Below are positions 7,107 through 14,117 of a stretch of 14,154 bases of DNA, piece after piece. Position numbers and translations under genes: made by a program. Numbering within the stretch: position 1 is the stretch's first letter; each line of letters begins with the position of its first letter. Source of the stretch: CAZPMT01 sp964587655 (GTDB lineage Bacteria; Hydrogenedentota; Hydrogenedentia; Hydrogenedentales; SLHB01); assembly GCA_964587655.1 (NCBI GenBank), contig CAZPMT010000143.1, positions 1 to 14,154 of the forward strand. Reading direction: 5' to 3'. Under the pieces are notes generated by a model. That model was not told where the DNA came from. It searched no databases and was given only the letters and a program-made list of their open reading frames with translations.

Positions 7107-7646
7107 TCAGTCGTACTTGACAAGCTCATACGGCAGCCCGACGTCCTTTCCCGTGAGCAGCGCCGTCAAGGCCGCCCACAGAGTATCCGCCGAAGGCGGA
7201 CACCCCGGAAGGAAGTAATCGATCTTCACGACCTCATGACACGGATATACCTTGTCCAACAGGATCGGGATATCCGGGTCGTTCGGAATCACGCCGTCCA
7301 CGACCGTCGGCCCGTTCAGGTAGGCCTCTTCGAGACACTCCTTAAGCGAAACCGTGTTGCGCATGGCCGGGACGCCGCCCGTGATCGCGCACTGCCCGAC
7401 GGATATCAGGATCTTGCAGTTCTTGCGGAACTCGAGCAGCCACTCGAGGTTCTCCTCGTTGCTGATACCGCCTTCGAGCAGACCGATGTCGACCGGGCGC
7501 GAGAACGTCTTGATGTCATCGATCGGGGACTTGTCAAACTCGATAAGCTGCACGAGGTCCAAGATCCGCTCGTCAATATCGAGCAGGGACATATGGCATC
7601 CAAAACACCCGGTAAACGGGGCCGTCGCTACAAGTGGTTTTCCCAT
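7107..7646 (-). CDS. hoxY: NAD-reducing [NiFe] hydrogenase small subunit HoxY
   Basis: This 179-residue subunit passes electrons from the Ni-Fe site to the diaphorase module through a single proximal [4Fe-4S] cluster. The four ligands are C14 and C17 (GCFGCHMS), C86 (SVGQCAITGG) and C149 (LPGCPPSA). There is no Tat signal and no second ferredoxin-like region, as expected for a short soluble Group 3 small subunit. I chose the ATG at 7646, with an AAGGA about eight bases upstream. The open frame reaches further upstream, but that part overlaps hoxU and has no family similarity. Spacing is 14 bases from hoxU and 19 to hoxH. It pairs with HoxH to form the hydrogenase module. Confidence 0.94.
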   Translation of the reverse strand: MGKPLVATAPFTGCFGCHMSLLDIDERILDLVQLIEFDKSPIDDIKTFSRPVDIGLLEGGISNEENLEWLLEFRKNCKILISVGQCAITGGVPAMRNTVSLKECLEEAYLNGPTVVDGVIPNDPDIPILLDKVYPCHEVVKIDYFLPGCPPSADTLWAALTALLTGKDVGLPYELVKYD

Positions 7647-7660
7647 GGATTCATCCTTTC

Positions 7661-8383
7661 CTAAACCGTGGCCCCTGATTCTTTCCGCTCGATGTCCGAA
7701 CCGATCGGCGTCCGGTCGTAGGTCCGCCGGCCGATGGGGACCTGCCACCCGGTCCGCTTTATCACGATGCTGCCCGTGGGGCACTTCTTCGCCGCCGCAT
7801 CCGTCGCCGCAAGCGCCGTCTCCGAGAGCGAATGCTCTGCATCCACGGCGATCCGCGTGTGGACGCCACGCCCCTCAAAGCCGAACACGTTCTTCCCGTC
7901 AAGGTGTTTCGACGCCCGAACGCATCGCCCGCAGAGGATACAGCGGTTCCGATCCACGTACACGTCCTTGTGGGTCGCGTCCAGTTCGCGCGGCGTGTTG
8001 AAATAGGGGAGTTGCGGCGCCAGAAGGCCCAGACGATACGCCGTCGCCTGGAGTTCGCAGTTCCCGCTCGCCTCGCACGTGGGACAGCAATGGTTGCCCT
8101 CGACGAACAGCATCTCGACGATCGTGCGGCGCAACGCGTTCAACTCCTGCGTGTCATGCTCTATCACCTGGCCGTCGGACACCGGAAACGTGCACGCGTT
8201 TTGCGGACGCCCGTTGACCTTGACCGTGCACACGCGACAGTGCCCGCCCGCCGGCAGGTCCTTCACGTAACACAGCCTCGGAATGTACACGCCCGCGGCA
8301 TCGGCGGCATCCATCACCGTGTCGCTCGCCTTCGCCTGGATTTCCCTGCCGTCCAAGATTATCGTGACCATTTTCTCACTCAT
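7661..8383 (-). CDS. hoxU: NAD-reducing hydrogenase diaphorase subunit HoxU
   Basis: This 240-residue iron-sulfur subunit is homologous to the N-terminal part of NuoG. It links the flavin subunit HoxF to HoxY. Three clusters can be read. A [2Fe-2S] site uses C38, C49, C52 and C64. A [4Fe-4S] site with histidine ligation uses H98, C100, C103 and C109 (GNHCCPTCEASGNC). A second [4Fe-4S] site uses C148, C151, C154 and C201 (CILCGRC, then KKCPTG). The length matches HoxU. The ATG at 8383 overlaps the hoxF stop codon by two bases within an ATGA junction, and GGAGGG lies about nine bases upstream, so the start is secure and translation is probably coupled. Confidence 0.94.
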   Translation of the reverse strand: MSEKMVTIILDGREIQAKASDTVMDAADAAGVYIPRLCYVKDLPAGGHCRVCTVKVNGRPQNACTFPVSDGQVIEHDTQELNALRRTIVEMLFVEGNHCCPTCEASGNCELQATAYRLGLLAPQLPYFNTPRELDATHKDVYVDRNRCILCGRCVRASKHLDGKNVFGFEGRGVHTRIAVDAEHSLSETALAATDAAAKKCPTGSIVIKRTGWQVPIGRRTYDRTPIGSDIERKESGATV

Positions 8384-10158
8384 GCGTGACGTCCCTCCAA
8401 CTCTTCGGTCCGGCCCGCCGCCGCCGCGCCTTCCCTGAGCGCCTTCGCGAGATCTATACGCGAGATAAACACATCAGGTTTGACTCGGGCCTCATACGCC
8501 TCTGGAAAATTCCGCATCGTGGTCAAGATCGGGTTCGCGGCCGTTTGACCCAGCCCGCAGCGGCTCATCATCTTCACCGTCGTCCCGACCCGCTGAAGCT
8601 CCTCGAGGTCCGCGCGCGTGGCCTTGCCTTCGATCACCTTGTCCAGGATCTTCTTCAACGCGGTAGTACCAACGCGGCACGGCGCGCACCACCCGCAGGA
8701 TTCCTCGACGAAAAACTCGACGAACTGCGCCATGCACCACACCAGGTCGCGGCCCTCGCCGATAACAATCACCGAGCCGCCCGTGGGCTGGTCCTCGAAA
8801 GAAATGCTCCGACCGAAGTCCTTCGGCGCCAGACATTGCCCCGACGGACCTCCGATCTGGACCGCTTGCACGCTCTTCGCGCCAACCATATGCAGCAGAC
8901 GGTCAACCGAAATCCCGTACTCGACCTCGTACACGCCCGGGTACTCGCAGTCGCCTGAAACGCTCAGCACCTTGGTGCCCGTCGAGTCCTTCGTTCCCAT
9001 CTTCGCGAACCACGCCGCTCCCATCTCCACGATGCGCGCCGCGCAGCACAAGGTCTCGACGTTGTTCACGGAAGTCGGCTCGTTCTTGTAACCCTTCTGT
9101 ACCGGGAACGGCGGACGGTCCCGCGGGGCGCCTCGTTTGCCCTCGAGCGACTCGAGGAGCGCCGATTCCTCGCCGCAGATGTAAGCGCCCGCGCCCACCT
9201 GTATTCGGATGTCGAAATTGAACCCCTCGCGTCCGCAAATGTCCTTGCCCAAGAGACCAAGCGACCGCCGCTTCGCAAGGACCTGCTCCAACGCCGGAAG
9301 CAGATACTCATATTCGCCACGGAGATAGAAGAGGCCCTCCGCCGCGCCAATCGCATACCCCGCCACCGTCATCCCCTCGAACGCCAAGTCCGGGTTTTCC
9401 GTCAAGATCACCCGGTCCTTGAAAGTGCCAGGCTCCCCCTCGTCGGCGTTGCACACAACGTAGTGAACGTTCCCGGGGGCCTTCCGGCAGAAGTCCCATT
9501 TCATGGCGGTGGGAAATCCCGCGCCGCCGCGGCCCCGTAAACGCGCCTTGTTCATCTCGTTGATCACTTCCGTCGGCGCCATGTTGACCGCCTTGCGGAT
9601 CGCCATCCCGCGATCCATCGACGAGAAGATTACCGCGCCCGGCTTCCGAAGGTTCACCGCCACCTCCGCCTGAGGCAATACCGACGGCGACTCGCCCTTT
9701 CGCAACGCCTCGATGATCTTCGGGGCATCCGCCGGCGTCAGGTTCGTCACGGCCACGCCATTAATCAGCGCGCTGGGTCCCTGATCGCTCAGGCCGATGC
9801 ACGCCGTGTACTCCAGCGTGATCGAGCCGTCCGCCGTTGTCTCACCGAATCCAACACCGGCAGCATTCTCCAACGCCTTCGCCACTTCATCCGCGCCTTT
9901 CATCCGTTCCACAAGCGAATTGCAGAGGCGGATGATGTTCTTCCCTTTCGGTTTTCGCGAGAAGAAAGCGTAGAAGCTGGCCATGTCGCTCACCTCCACG
10001 CGGTGAATGCCCAGCGCCTTCGGAATCACCCGAAGGCCCTCCTCCGGCAGATAACCGAGCTTCGCATGGACCGCCCGAACGATGTCCACCATCCGGGATC
10101 GATCCTTGCCGTACCGCTCAACAATCTCGTTGATGACTTCCGCGTCACTCTTTGCCAT
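8380..10158 (-). CDS. hoxF: NADH-binding diaphorase subunit HoxF with fused HoxE-like domain
   Basis: This 592-residue subunit exchanges electrons with NAD(H) through FMN. Residues about 1-155 are a NuoE/HoxE-like thioredoxin-fold domain and residues about 165-592 are NuoF-like. NuoF marks are GRGGAGFP (209-216, nucleotide binding), CNADEGEPG (236-244, FMN), GAYICGEES (324-332) and a [4Fe-4S] site at C488, C491, C494 (SCGWCAPC) and C534. In the HoxE-like part only C79 and C120 of the four expected [2Fe-2S] ligands remain; the other two positions are E84 and S124, so this cluster is probably absent. I recall a similar loss in the fused HoxF of the Cupriavidus/Ralstonia soluble hydrogenase. I chose the ATG at 10158, with GGAGG eight bases upstream; an in-frame extension to 10245 lacks support. 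It is the first gene of the hox operon. Confidence 0.94.
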   Translation of the reverse strand: MAKSDAEVINEIVERYGKDRSRMVDIVRAVHAKLGYLPEEGLRVIPKALGIHRVEVSDMASFYAFFSRKPKGKNIIRLCNSLVERMKGADEVAKALENAAGVGFGETTADGSITLEYTACIGLSDQGPSALINGVAVTNLTPADAPKIIEALRKGESPSVLPQAEVAVNLRKPGAVIFSSMDRGMAIRKAVNMAPTEVINEMNKARLRGRGGAGFPTAMKWDFCRKAPGNVHYVVCNADEGEPGTFKDRVILTENPDLAFEGMTVAGYAIGAAEGLFYLRGEYEYLLPALEQVLAKRRSLGLLGKDICGREGFNFDIRIQVGAGAYICGEESALLESLEGKRGAPRDRPPFPVQKGYKNEPTSVNNVETLCCAARIVEMGAAWFAKMGTKDSTGTKVLSVSGDCEYPGVYEVEYGISVDRLLHMVGAKSVQAVQIGGPSGQCLAPKDFGRSISFEDQPTGGSVIVIGEGRDLVWCMAQFVEFFVEESCGWCAPCRVGTTALKKILDKVIEGKATRADLEELQRVGTTVKMMSRCGLGQTAANPILTTMRNFPEAYEARVKPDVFISRIDLAKALREGAAAAGRTEELEGRHA

Positions 10159-10249
10159 GCTCGTAGCCTCCAACGCCTTGTCCATCCAACTGCAACCGAT
10201 GCCCGGGCACAATATCAAGTCTAGTGGCTGTGCGCCAGCAAACAACCGA

Positions 10250-10266
10250 TGTTACAAATTTCACAA
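10250..10266. promoter_or_regulatory. possible CRP/FNR-family operator half-match
   Basis: On the minus strand the sequence reads TTGTGAAATTTGTAACA. Its outer parts, TGTGA and TAACA six bases apart, resemble the CRP-family site TGTGA-N6-TCACA with one mismatch in the right half. It would lie just downstream of the predicted transcription start of hoxF. The palindrome is imperfect (five of seven paired positions) and the assignment is speculative. Confidence 0.22.
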
Positions 10267-10283
10267 GTATCGACAACAGCGGC

Positions 10284-10312
10284 AATGTACCACAAGATCT
10301 CTCCCAAGTCAA
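10284..10312 (-). promoter_or_regulatory. candidate sigma70 promoter of the hox operon
   Basis: On the minus strand TTGACT (10312-10307) is five of six to the -35 consensus. It is followed after exactly 17 bases by TACATT (10289-10284), four of six to the -10. The transcript would start near 10277, leaving a leader of about 118 bases before the hoxF ATG. It lies in the only gap large enough to hold a promoter for the five-gene operon. Apart from this and the 9-nt array at 10381-10407, I see no other structure in the 284-base gap between 10159 and 10442. Confidence 0.45.
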
Positions 10313-10380
10313 GAAAAATCAGAACCTCGATCTTCCCGAGTTGTGGACCGTGCGATCCCCCGCGCCCCTGCACGACGCCG

Positions 10381-10407
10381 GTCCAATCCGTCCGATCCGT
10401 CCAATCC
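10381..10407. repeat. 9-nt tandem array GTCCRATCC x3
   Basis: Three perfect-length units, GTCCAATCC, GTCCGATCC and GTCCAATCC, are followed by a decayed fourth (GTTCACGAT). The period and the GTCC core match the right arm of the inverted array at 4438-4470. No matching inverted arm was found beside it. It lies between the PilZ gene stop and the hox promoter. Confidence 0.6.
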
Positions 10408-10442
10408 GTTCACGATCACCCCGGACGCCTACGCGATGCCAA

Positions 10443-10790
10443 CTACACCGCCGCGGTTGCCGCGAGGCCTTCAGACGTGAATCCATCGAGGATGTCACGC
10501 TCGGCTTCGGAAAGGTCGACAAAGCGCACCCCGAAATAGTGCAGCCCGTTCGCGGATACGTCCGTCCAGCAGACCTTTCCCTTGCATTCGACGTTGGCGG
10601 AGGGCAACTGGAGGGAAACCAGCAGTTTTTCGCCGGTTTCGACTTGGTGTAGGGCGCCGAAGCGGGCGCCATCAGGACAAAGGTCGACGGTAAGCGTCCC
10701 GTAGGCGGCGGTGTCTTTCCGGAACGATATCCACGCGCAAACGGGATGCGGTACGCGCGGGAAACGTCTCTTCTCTTCTCTAAACGGCAT
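10443..10790 (-). CDS. small PilZ-domain protein (putative c-di-GMP receptor)
   Basis: This 115-residue protein is close to a minimal PilZ domain. The c-di-GMP-binding arginine motif is visible as RRFPRV (8-13). A second motif, DLCPDGARF (36-44), corresponds to D-x-S-x-x-G with cysteine in place of the serine. The rest alternates beta strands, ending with GVRFVDLSEAERDIL, which is typical of PilZ C-termini. There is no membrane segment or attached output domain, so it would act in the cytoplasm through a partner. The ATG at 10790 has only a weak upstream purine run (AAGAAG). It is on the same strand as the hox operon, 285 bases upstream of hoxF, with a promoter in between, so co-transcription is possible but not shown. 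It is divergent from the peptidase gene. Binding of c-di-GMP is inferred from the motifs. Confidence 0.8.
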   Translation of the reverse strand: MPFREEKRRFPRVPHPVCAWISFRKDTAAYGTLTVDLCPDGARFGALHQVETGEKLLVSLQLPSANVECKGKVCWTDVSANGLHYFGVRFVDLSEAERDILDGFTSEGLAATAAV

Positions 10791-11113
10791 TGCTTCTTAC
10801 CCGGTAGCCCCGATCCAACGGGTCATAAGCTCTACCTACACGTTCAGGAACTCCACGAGCCGGATGGCCAGGAATGCATGAACTATCTAGCCCTATTATA
10901 CCCGAAACTCGCGATCTTGTTCCGGGGCGGCGGGCCGATCATCAATATTCCGTTCCCTATGCGCACGCGGCACGCCGGCGTGCGGTCGGCGGGATCGGCG
11001 CGAGCCATGTGGCGACAACGGGTTGCGTTCGCTGCGGCCGCTCGAATATGATCGAGCGACAGCGTGTCTCACGCGGTTTCATGGCTTGCGGCATGGGCCT
11101 GGACGGGGTGCTT
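10791..11113. other. intergenic gap between divergent PilZ and peptidase genes
   Basis: This 323-base stretch should contain promoters in both directions, but none is convincing. A TATAAT reads on the minus strand at 10900-10895 without a recognisable -35 box. TATTAT reads on the plus strand at 10894-10899, also without a -35. A perfect 14-base palindrome, GCACGCCGGCGTGC, lies at 10971-10984 and could be an operator. Open frames crossing the gap show no family resemblance. Confidence 0.4.
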
Positions 11114-12598
11114 ATGCGAAAACTTCTTGCGCTTCTCCTGATAGTATTATTCGCCATTCTGGGTGTGTCCGCGTATCGAACCGCCACGTTCGAGCGCCCG
11201 AGCGCCGCGGTTGCCCCGGTCGAGGGAATGCGGCTCGATGACGCCGCGCTGGCGAAGCGCCTTGCGGGTGCGCTGCGTTTCAGGACCATCTCGGCGCAGG
11301 ACCCCGCCCAGTTCGACGCTGCGCCGTTTCGTGCGCTTCAGCAGTACCTTGCCGAGACGTTTCCAGCGGTGCACGCGAAGCTTCAGCGTGAGATCGTGAA
11401 CGACTACAGTCTGCTCTACACTTGGCCGGGCAGCGATCCCTCCTTGAAGGCGGTGTTGCTTCTTGCGCATCAGGACGTGGTGCCCGTCACGCCGGAGACC
11501 GAGAAGGATTGGCTGCACCCCGCTTTTGCCGGCGAGATCGCGGACGGGTTCGTGTGGGGGCGCGGAACCCTCGACGACAAATCGAGCCTCATGGCGATCC
11601 TGGAAGCGGTCGAGGCCCTGTTGAACGAAGGCTACCAACCGAAAATGACGATCTACCTCGCGTTCGGACACGATGAGGAAGTGGGCGGGCCTCAGGGCGC
11701 GCCGAAGATCGCCGAGACCCTGAAAGCCCGTGGCGTGCGCGTCGAATATGCCATCGACGAGGGCGAGACCATCATCAAGGGCGTTATACCGGGCGTTTCC
11801 GTCCCGGTGGCCGTCATCGGACTCGGCGAGAAGGGATATCTGAGCCTCGAGTTGACCGTCGATGCCGAGGGCGGCCACGCCGCGACCCCGCCGCGTAACA
11901 CGGCCATAGGAATCCTCGCGCGCGCCATCTCCCGCATCGAAGACCATCCGTTTCCCGCCAACTTGGAATATGCGGCGAAGTTCTTCGCGTACGTCGGCCC
12001 CGAAATGCCGCTGCCGCAACGCGCCGTGTTCGCCAATCTCTGGCTCACGGCGCCGCTCGTCAAACGGATTTTCGGCGGAAGCCCACCTATGAACGCCGCC
12101 ATACGCACGACAACCGCAGTCACCATGTGCAGCGGCGGCATCAAAGAGAACGTGCTGCCCGCGCGCGCGTCCGCCGTGATCAACTTCCGCATCATGCCCG
12201 GCGAGACCGTCGAGTCCGTCACGGAACGCGTCAAGAAGATCGTGAAAGACGATCGCGTGAAGATTGCGGCCCTCGATCAGCCTAATGACCCTTCCCGGAT
12301 CTCCGATACAAACTCCGAGAGCTACAGGACAATCGTGAAGACCACCCGCGAAACCGTTGCCGATCTCGGTACGGTCGTCGCGCCCTTCATCACCCTGGGC
12401 GCTTCGGACTCCCGCCACTACGAGGCCATTGCGGATAACGTCTACCGGTTCCTGCCCATCCCGACGGACGACGAAGACCTCGAACGCATCCACGGCACAA
12501 ACGAACGCATCGCGATAGGCGACTACGCACGCATGGTCCAGTTCTATGCCCGCCTGATCCGCAATTCAGATCCCGGCGCTAGAGCGTTTCCGAAGTAA
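11114..12598 (+). CDS. M20 family zinc peptidase (carboxypeptidase S/PM20D1-like), exported or anchored
   Basis: This 494-residue metallopeptidase belongs to the M20 family, which removes C-terminal residues or cleaves N-acyl amino acids using two zinc ions. Residues 1-20 (MRKLLALLLIVLFAILGVSA) are a signal peptide or membrane anchor, so it likely acts outside the cytoplasmic membrane. Zinc and catalytic residues appear in order: H119 and D121 (LAHQDVVPV), bridging D154 (GRGTLDDKSS), catalytic E188 with E189 (FGHDEEVGG), D215 (AIDEGE) and H435 (SRHYEA). The dimerisation or lid domain lies between about 240 and 370. The motif set and the length of about 490 match carboxypeptidase S/PM20D1 better than ArgE or DapE. 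I chose the ATG at 11114 because it places the signal sequence at the N-terminus. In-frame ATGs at 11081 and 11093 add a few residues; no start has a strong ribosome site. Its substrate is unknown. Confidence 0.87.
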   Translation: MRKLLALLLIVLFAILGVSAYRTATFERPSAAVAPVEGMRLDDAALAKRLAGALRFRTISAQDPAQFDAAPFRALQQYLAETFPAVHAKLQREIVNDYSLLYTWPGSDPSLKAVLLLAHQDVVPVTPETEKDWLHPAFAGEIADGFVWGRGTLDDKSSLMAILEAVEALLNEGYQPKMTIYLAFGHDEEVGGPQGAPKIAETLKARGVRVEYAIDEGETIIKGVIPGVSVPVAVIGLGEKGYLSLELTVDAEGGHAATPPRNTAIGILARAISRIEDHPFPANLEYAAKFFAYVGPEMPLPQRAVFANLWLTAPLVKRIFGGSPPMNAAIRTTTAVTMCSGGIKENVLPARASAVINFRIMPGETVESVTERVKKIVKDDRVKIAALDQPNDPSRISDTNSESYRTIVKTTRETVADLGTVVAPFITLGASDSRHYEAIADNVYRFLPIPTDDEDLERIHGTNERIAIGDYARMVQFYARLIRNSDPGARAFPK

Positions 12599-12601
12599 CG
12601 C

Positions 12602-12815
12602 TGTAATACCCCGAAGGGGTACCAACGTGAATAGCCGTGGATGAAACCCACGGAGAGAAGTTCCGCGGACGCACGACTCTGACGGGGTCGAACCGCACGG
12701 AAACGGGCGTCAATATTGCGTGTTCAACCCCTTCAGGGTTGCATATCAAGGACACGGGTTCCGTGGGTTTCACCCACGGCTATTCACATCACATCCCTTC
12801 GGGATGTCATAGCGA
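12602..12815. repeat. composite interspersed palindromic element
   Basis: The gap after the peptidase gene holds an element made of nested hairpins. Its outer hairpins are ACCCC-GAA-GGGGT (12608-12620) and ACATCCC-TTC-GGGATGT (12791-12807), with CAACCC-N5-GGGTTG (12725-12741) inside. The larger arms, 12628-12654 and 12759-12786, are reverse complements of each other apart from a few bases (TGAATAGCCGTGG...CCCACGGA), and each arm also folds on itself through CCGTGG/CCCACGG. No coding content is convincing. Repeats of this style recur in many uncultured bacterial genomes (from memory); their function is unclear. Besides this element I see no clear feature in the rest of the 12599-13028 gap. Confidence 0.75.
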
Positions 12816-13028
12816 ACCTGTAACGTTATTTCGAGAACGCGCTACTGGCCGGTAGGAGTGCGCGGAGAAGCTCAACCGGAGTCATCGAAGCGCTCTTGGC
12901 GGGGTGGGTGTGTTACACTCGCGCGTGACGGAGATGCGCGGGTACGGGACGAGGCCACCTAACCAGGGGATAGAACCGGAAGCTCCGCGCCGCTCATCCG
13001 CGAATCGTTGGGCTGAAAGGAAAACAAC

Positions 13029-13469
13029 ATGAAACCATACATGTCGATGGTTACGCTTGGTGTGGACAGCATCCAGCGGAGTCGGGAGTTCTACGAAGGC
13101 GTGCTCGGACTCCCCATCAAGGTGGCGTCCGCTGGCTTTGTCGCCTACGAACTCAACAACCTTGTCCTTGGTTTGTACCCCCGCGATGCACTCGCGGAGG
13201 ATATTGGAATTCAAGATACAGGCAAAGGGTTTAGCGGGATCACTCTGGCGCACAATGTTCCCACGAATGACGATGTCATAGCCCTACTCGACTCCGTTCG
13301 AGCATCCGGGAACAAGATTGTGAAGGAACCCAAGAAGGTGGATTGGGGAGAGTGCGTTGGTGGATACTTTGCAGATCCCGACGGCCACCTCTGGGAAGTC
13401 ACAAGCAATCCCAGTGCAATGTATGAAGAGCATGTTCCCAGTGACGAATCGGTTCAGAAGCGAGACTGA
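13029..13469 (+). CDS. VOC/glyoxalase-bleomycin resistance family protein
   Basis: This 146-residue cytoplasmic protein has the vicinal oxygen chelate (VOC) fold of two beta-alpha-beta-beta-beta modules. The first module shows VTLGVDSIQRSREFYEGVLG (7-26), the standard VOC opening with a strand, then the S-x-x-FYxxVLG helix. The second ends with GGYFADPDGHLWEVTSNP, the usual closing motif whose glutamate is a common metal ligand. Members are glyoxalases, dioxygenases, epimerases or drug-binding proteins, and the subtype cannot be read here. The ATG at 13029 has AAAGGA about eight bases upstream. It lies 69 bases before a purH-like gene on the same strand. Codon choice looks less GC-biased than in the hydrogenase and transporter genes, judged by eye, which may mark a different origin. 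Confidence 0.87.
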   Translation: MKPYMSMVTLGVDSIQRSREFYEGVLGLPIKVASAGFVAYELNNLVLGLYPRDALAEDIGIQDTGKGFSGITLAHNVPTNDDVIALLDSVRASGNKIVKEPKKVDWGECVGGYFADPDGHLWEVTSNPSAMYEEHVPSDESVQKRD

Positions 13470-13538
13470 GCCTGACAAAGCTTTGCGCAGCGACGCGGTA
13501 AACCGTGCGCGTGAACACGGACGTTGGAAGGATGAGAC

Positions 13539-14117
13539 ATGGAGATTGAACTCAAATACGGCTGCAACCCGCATCAAGTACCGGCACGACTGACCGTTCC
13601 CGACAAATCCGGTCTTCATATTCTGAATGGCAAACCGAGCTATATAAACTTCCTTGATGCTCTAGGCGCCTGGCAACTCGCCCGTGAACTCAAAGCTGCC
13701 ACCGGAAAACCGGGGGCTGCATCATTCAAACACACCAGTCCCGCGGGCGCCGCTATTGGCGGTTCCCTCTCGGATGCGTACCGGGCGTCGCAGTTCCTCG
13801 CTGACGATGATCTTTCCCTTGTGGCGAACGCCTATGCCAGAGCCAGAGGCGGAGACCGGATGTGTTCCTTCGGCGATGTGGCCGCTGTCAGCGATGTGGT
13901 CGATCTCTCATTGGCTCGCATGCTCAAGAGTGAGGTCTCGGACCTCATCATTGCGCCAGGATTCGAGCCTGCCGCGTTGAACATTCTCAGAGCCAAGAAA
14001 CAAGGCACTTACATCATATTCCAGATTGACCCGGACTATGAGCCTCCGGAGATCGAGACTCGTGAGGTGTTTGGGTTCGGCCTTCAACAGAAACGTAATA
14101 CCGCTCAGAGCCTGTGA
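13539..14117 (+). CDS. stand-alone AICAR transformylase (PurH C-terminal type), prematurely ended
   Basis: The 192-residue product matches the start of stand-alone phosphoribosylaminoimidazolecarboxamide formyltransferase, which transfers a formyl group to AICAR in purine synthesis. It has the family opening ELKYGCNPHQ, then LNGKPSYINFLDAL. The catalytic Lys-His pair follows (ASFKHTSPAGAA, K64-H65), then YARARGGDRMCSFGD, IIAPGFEPAAL and IDPDYEPPEIETREVFG. Such proteins are normally about 390 residues; here a TGA at 14115-14117 ends the frame just after QKRN, near the midpoint. The IMP cyclohydrolase domain is absent, as is usual in this subfamily. The ATG at 13539 has AAGGA six bases upstream. 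It may be a frameshifted pseudogene, a remnant or a sequencing error. In the next frame GAA CTT TTC AGT (14116-14127) gives ELFS, which resembles the expected continuation, but another stop follows at 14137 and the window then ends. Confidence 0.8.
   Translation: MEIELKYGCNPHQVPARLTVPDKSGLHILNGKPSYINFLDALGAWQLARELKAATGKPGAASFKHTSPAGAAIGGSLSDAYRASQFLADDDLSLVANAYARARGGDRMCSFGDVAAVSDVVDLSLARMLKSEVSDLIIAPGFEPAALNILRAKKQGTYIIFQIDPDYEPPEIETREVFGFGLQQKRNTAQSL

Noticed and set aside
11147..12493. Long minus-strand open frame across the M20 peptidase
   Set aside because: Antisense shadow of a gene with a complete set of zinc ligands.
12608..12620. Rho-independent terminator of the peptidase gene
   Set aside because: The hairpin has only a 5-bp stem and no T run follows. 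It is better explained as part of the palindromic element.
12637..12855. Short plus-strand open frame in the gap after the peptidase
   Set aside because: It is a translation of the palindromic repeat element.
12896..12919. Promoter for the VOC gene (TTGGCG and TACACT)
   Set aside because: The spacer is only 12 bases, too short for a sigma70 promoter. An extended -10 (TGTTACACT) is possible but has no -35 partner.
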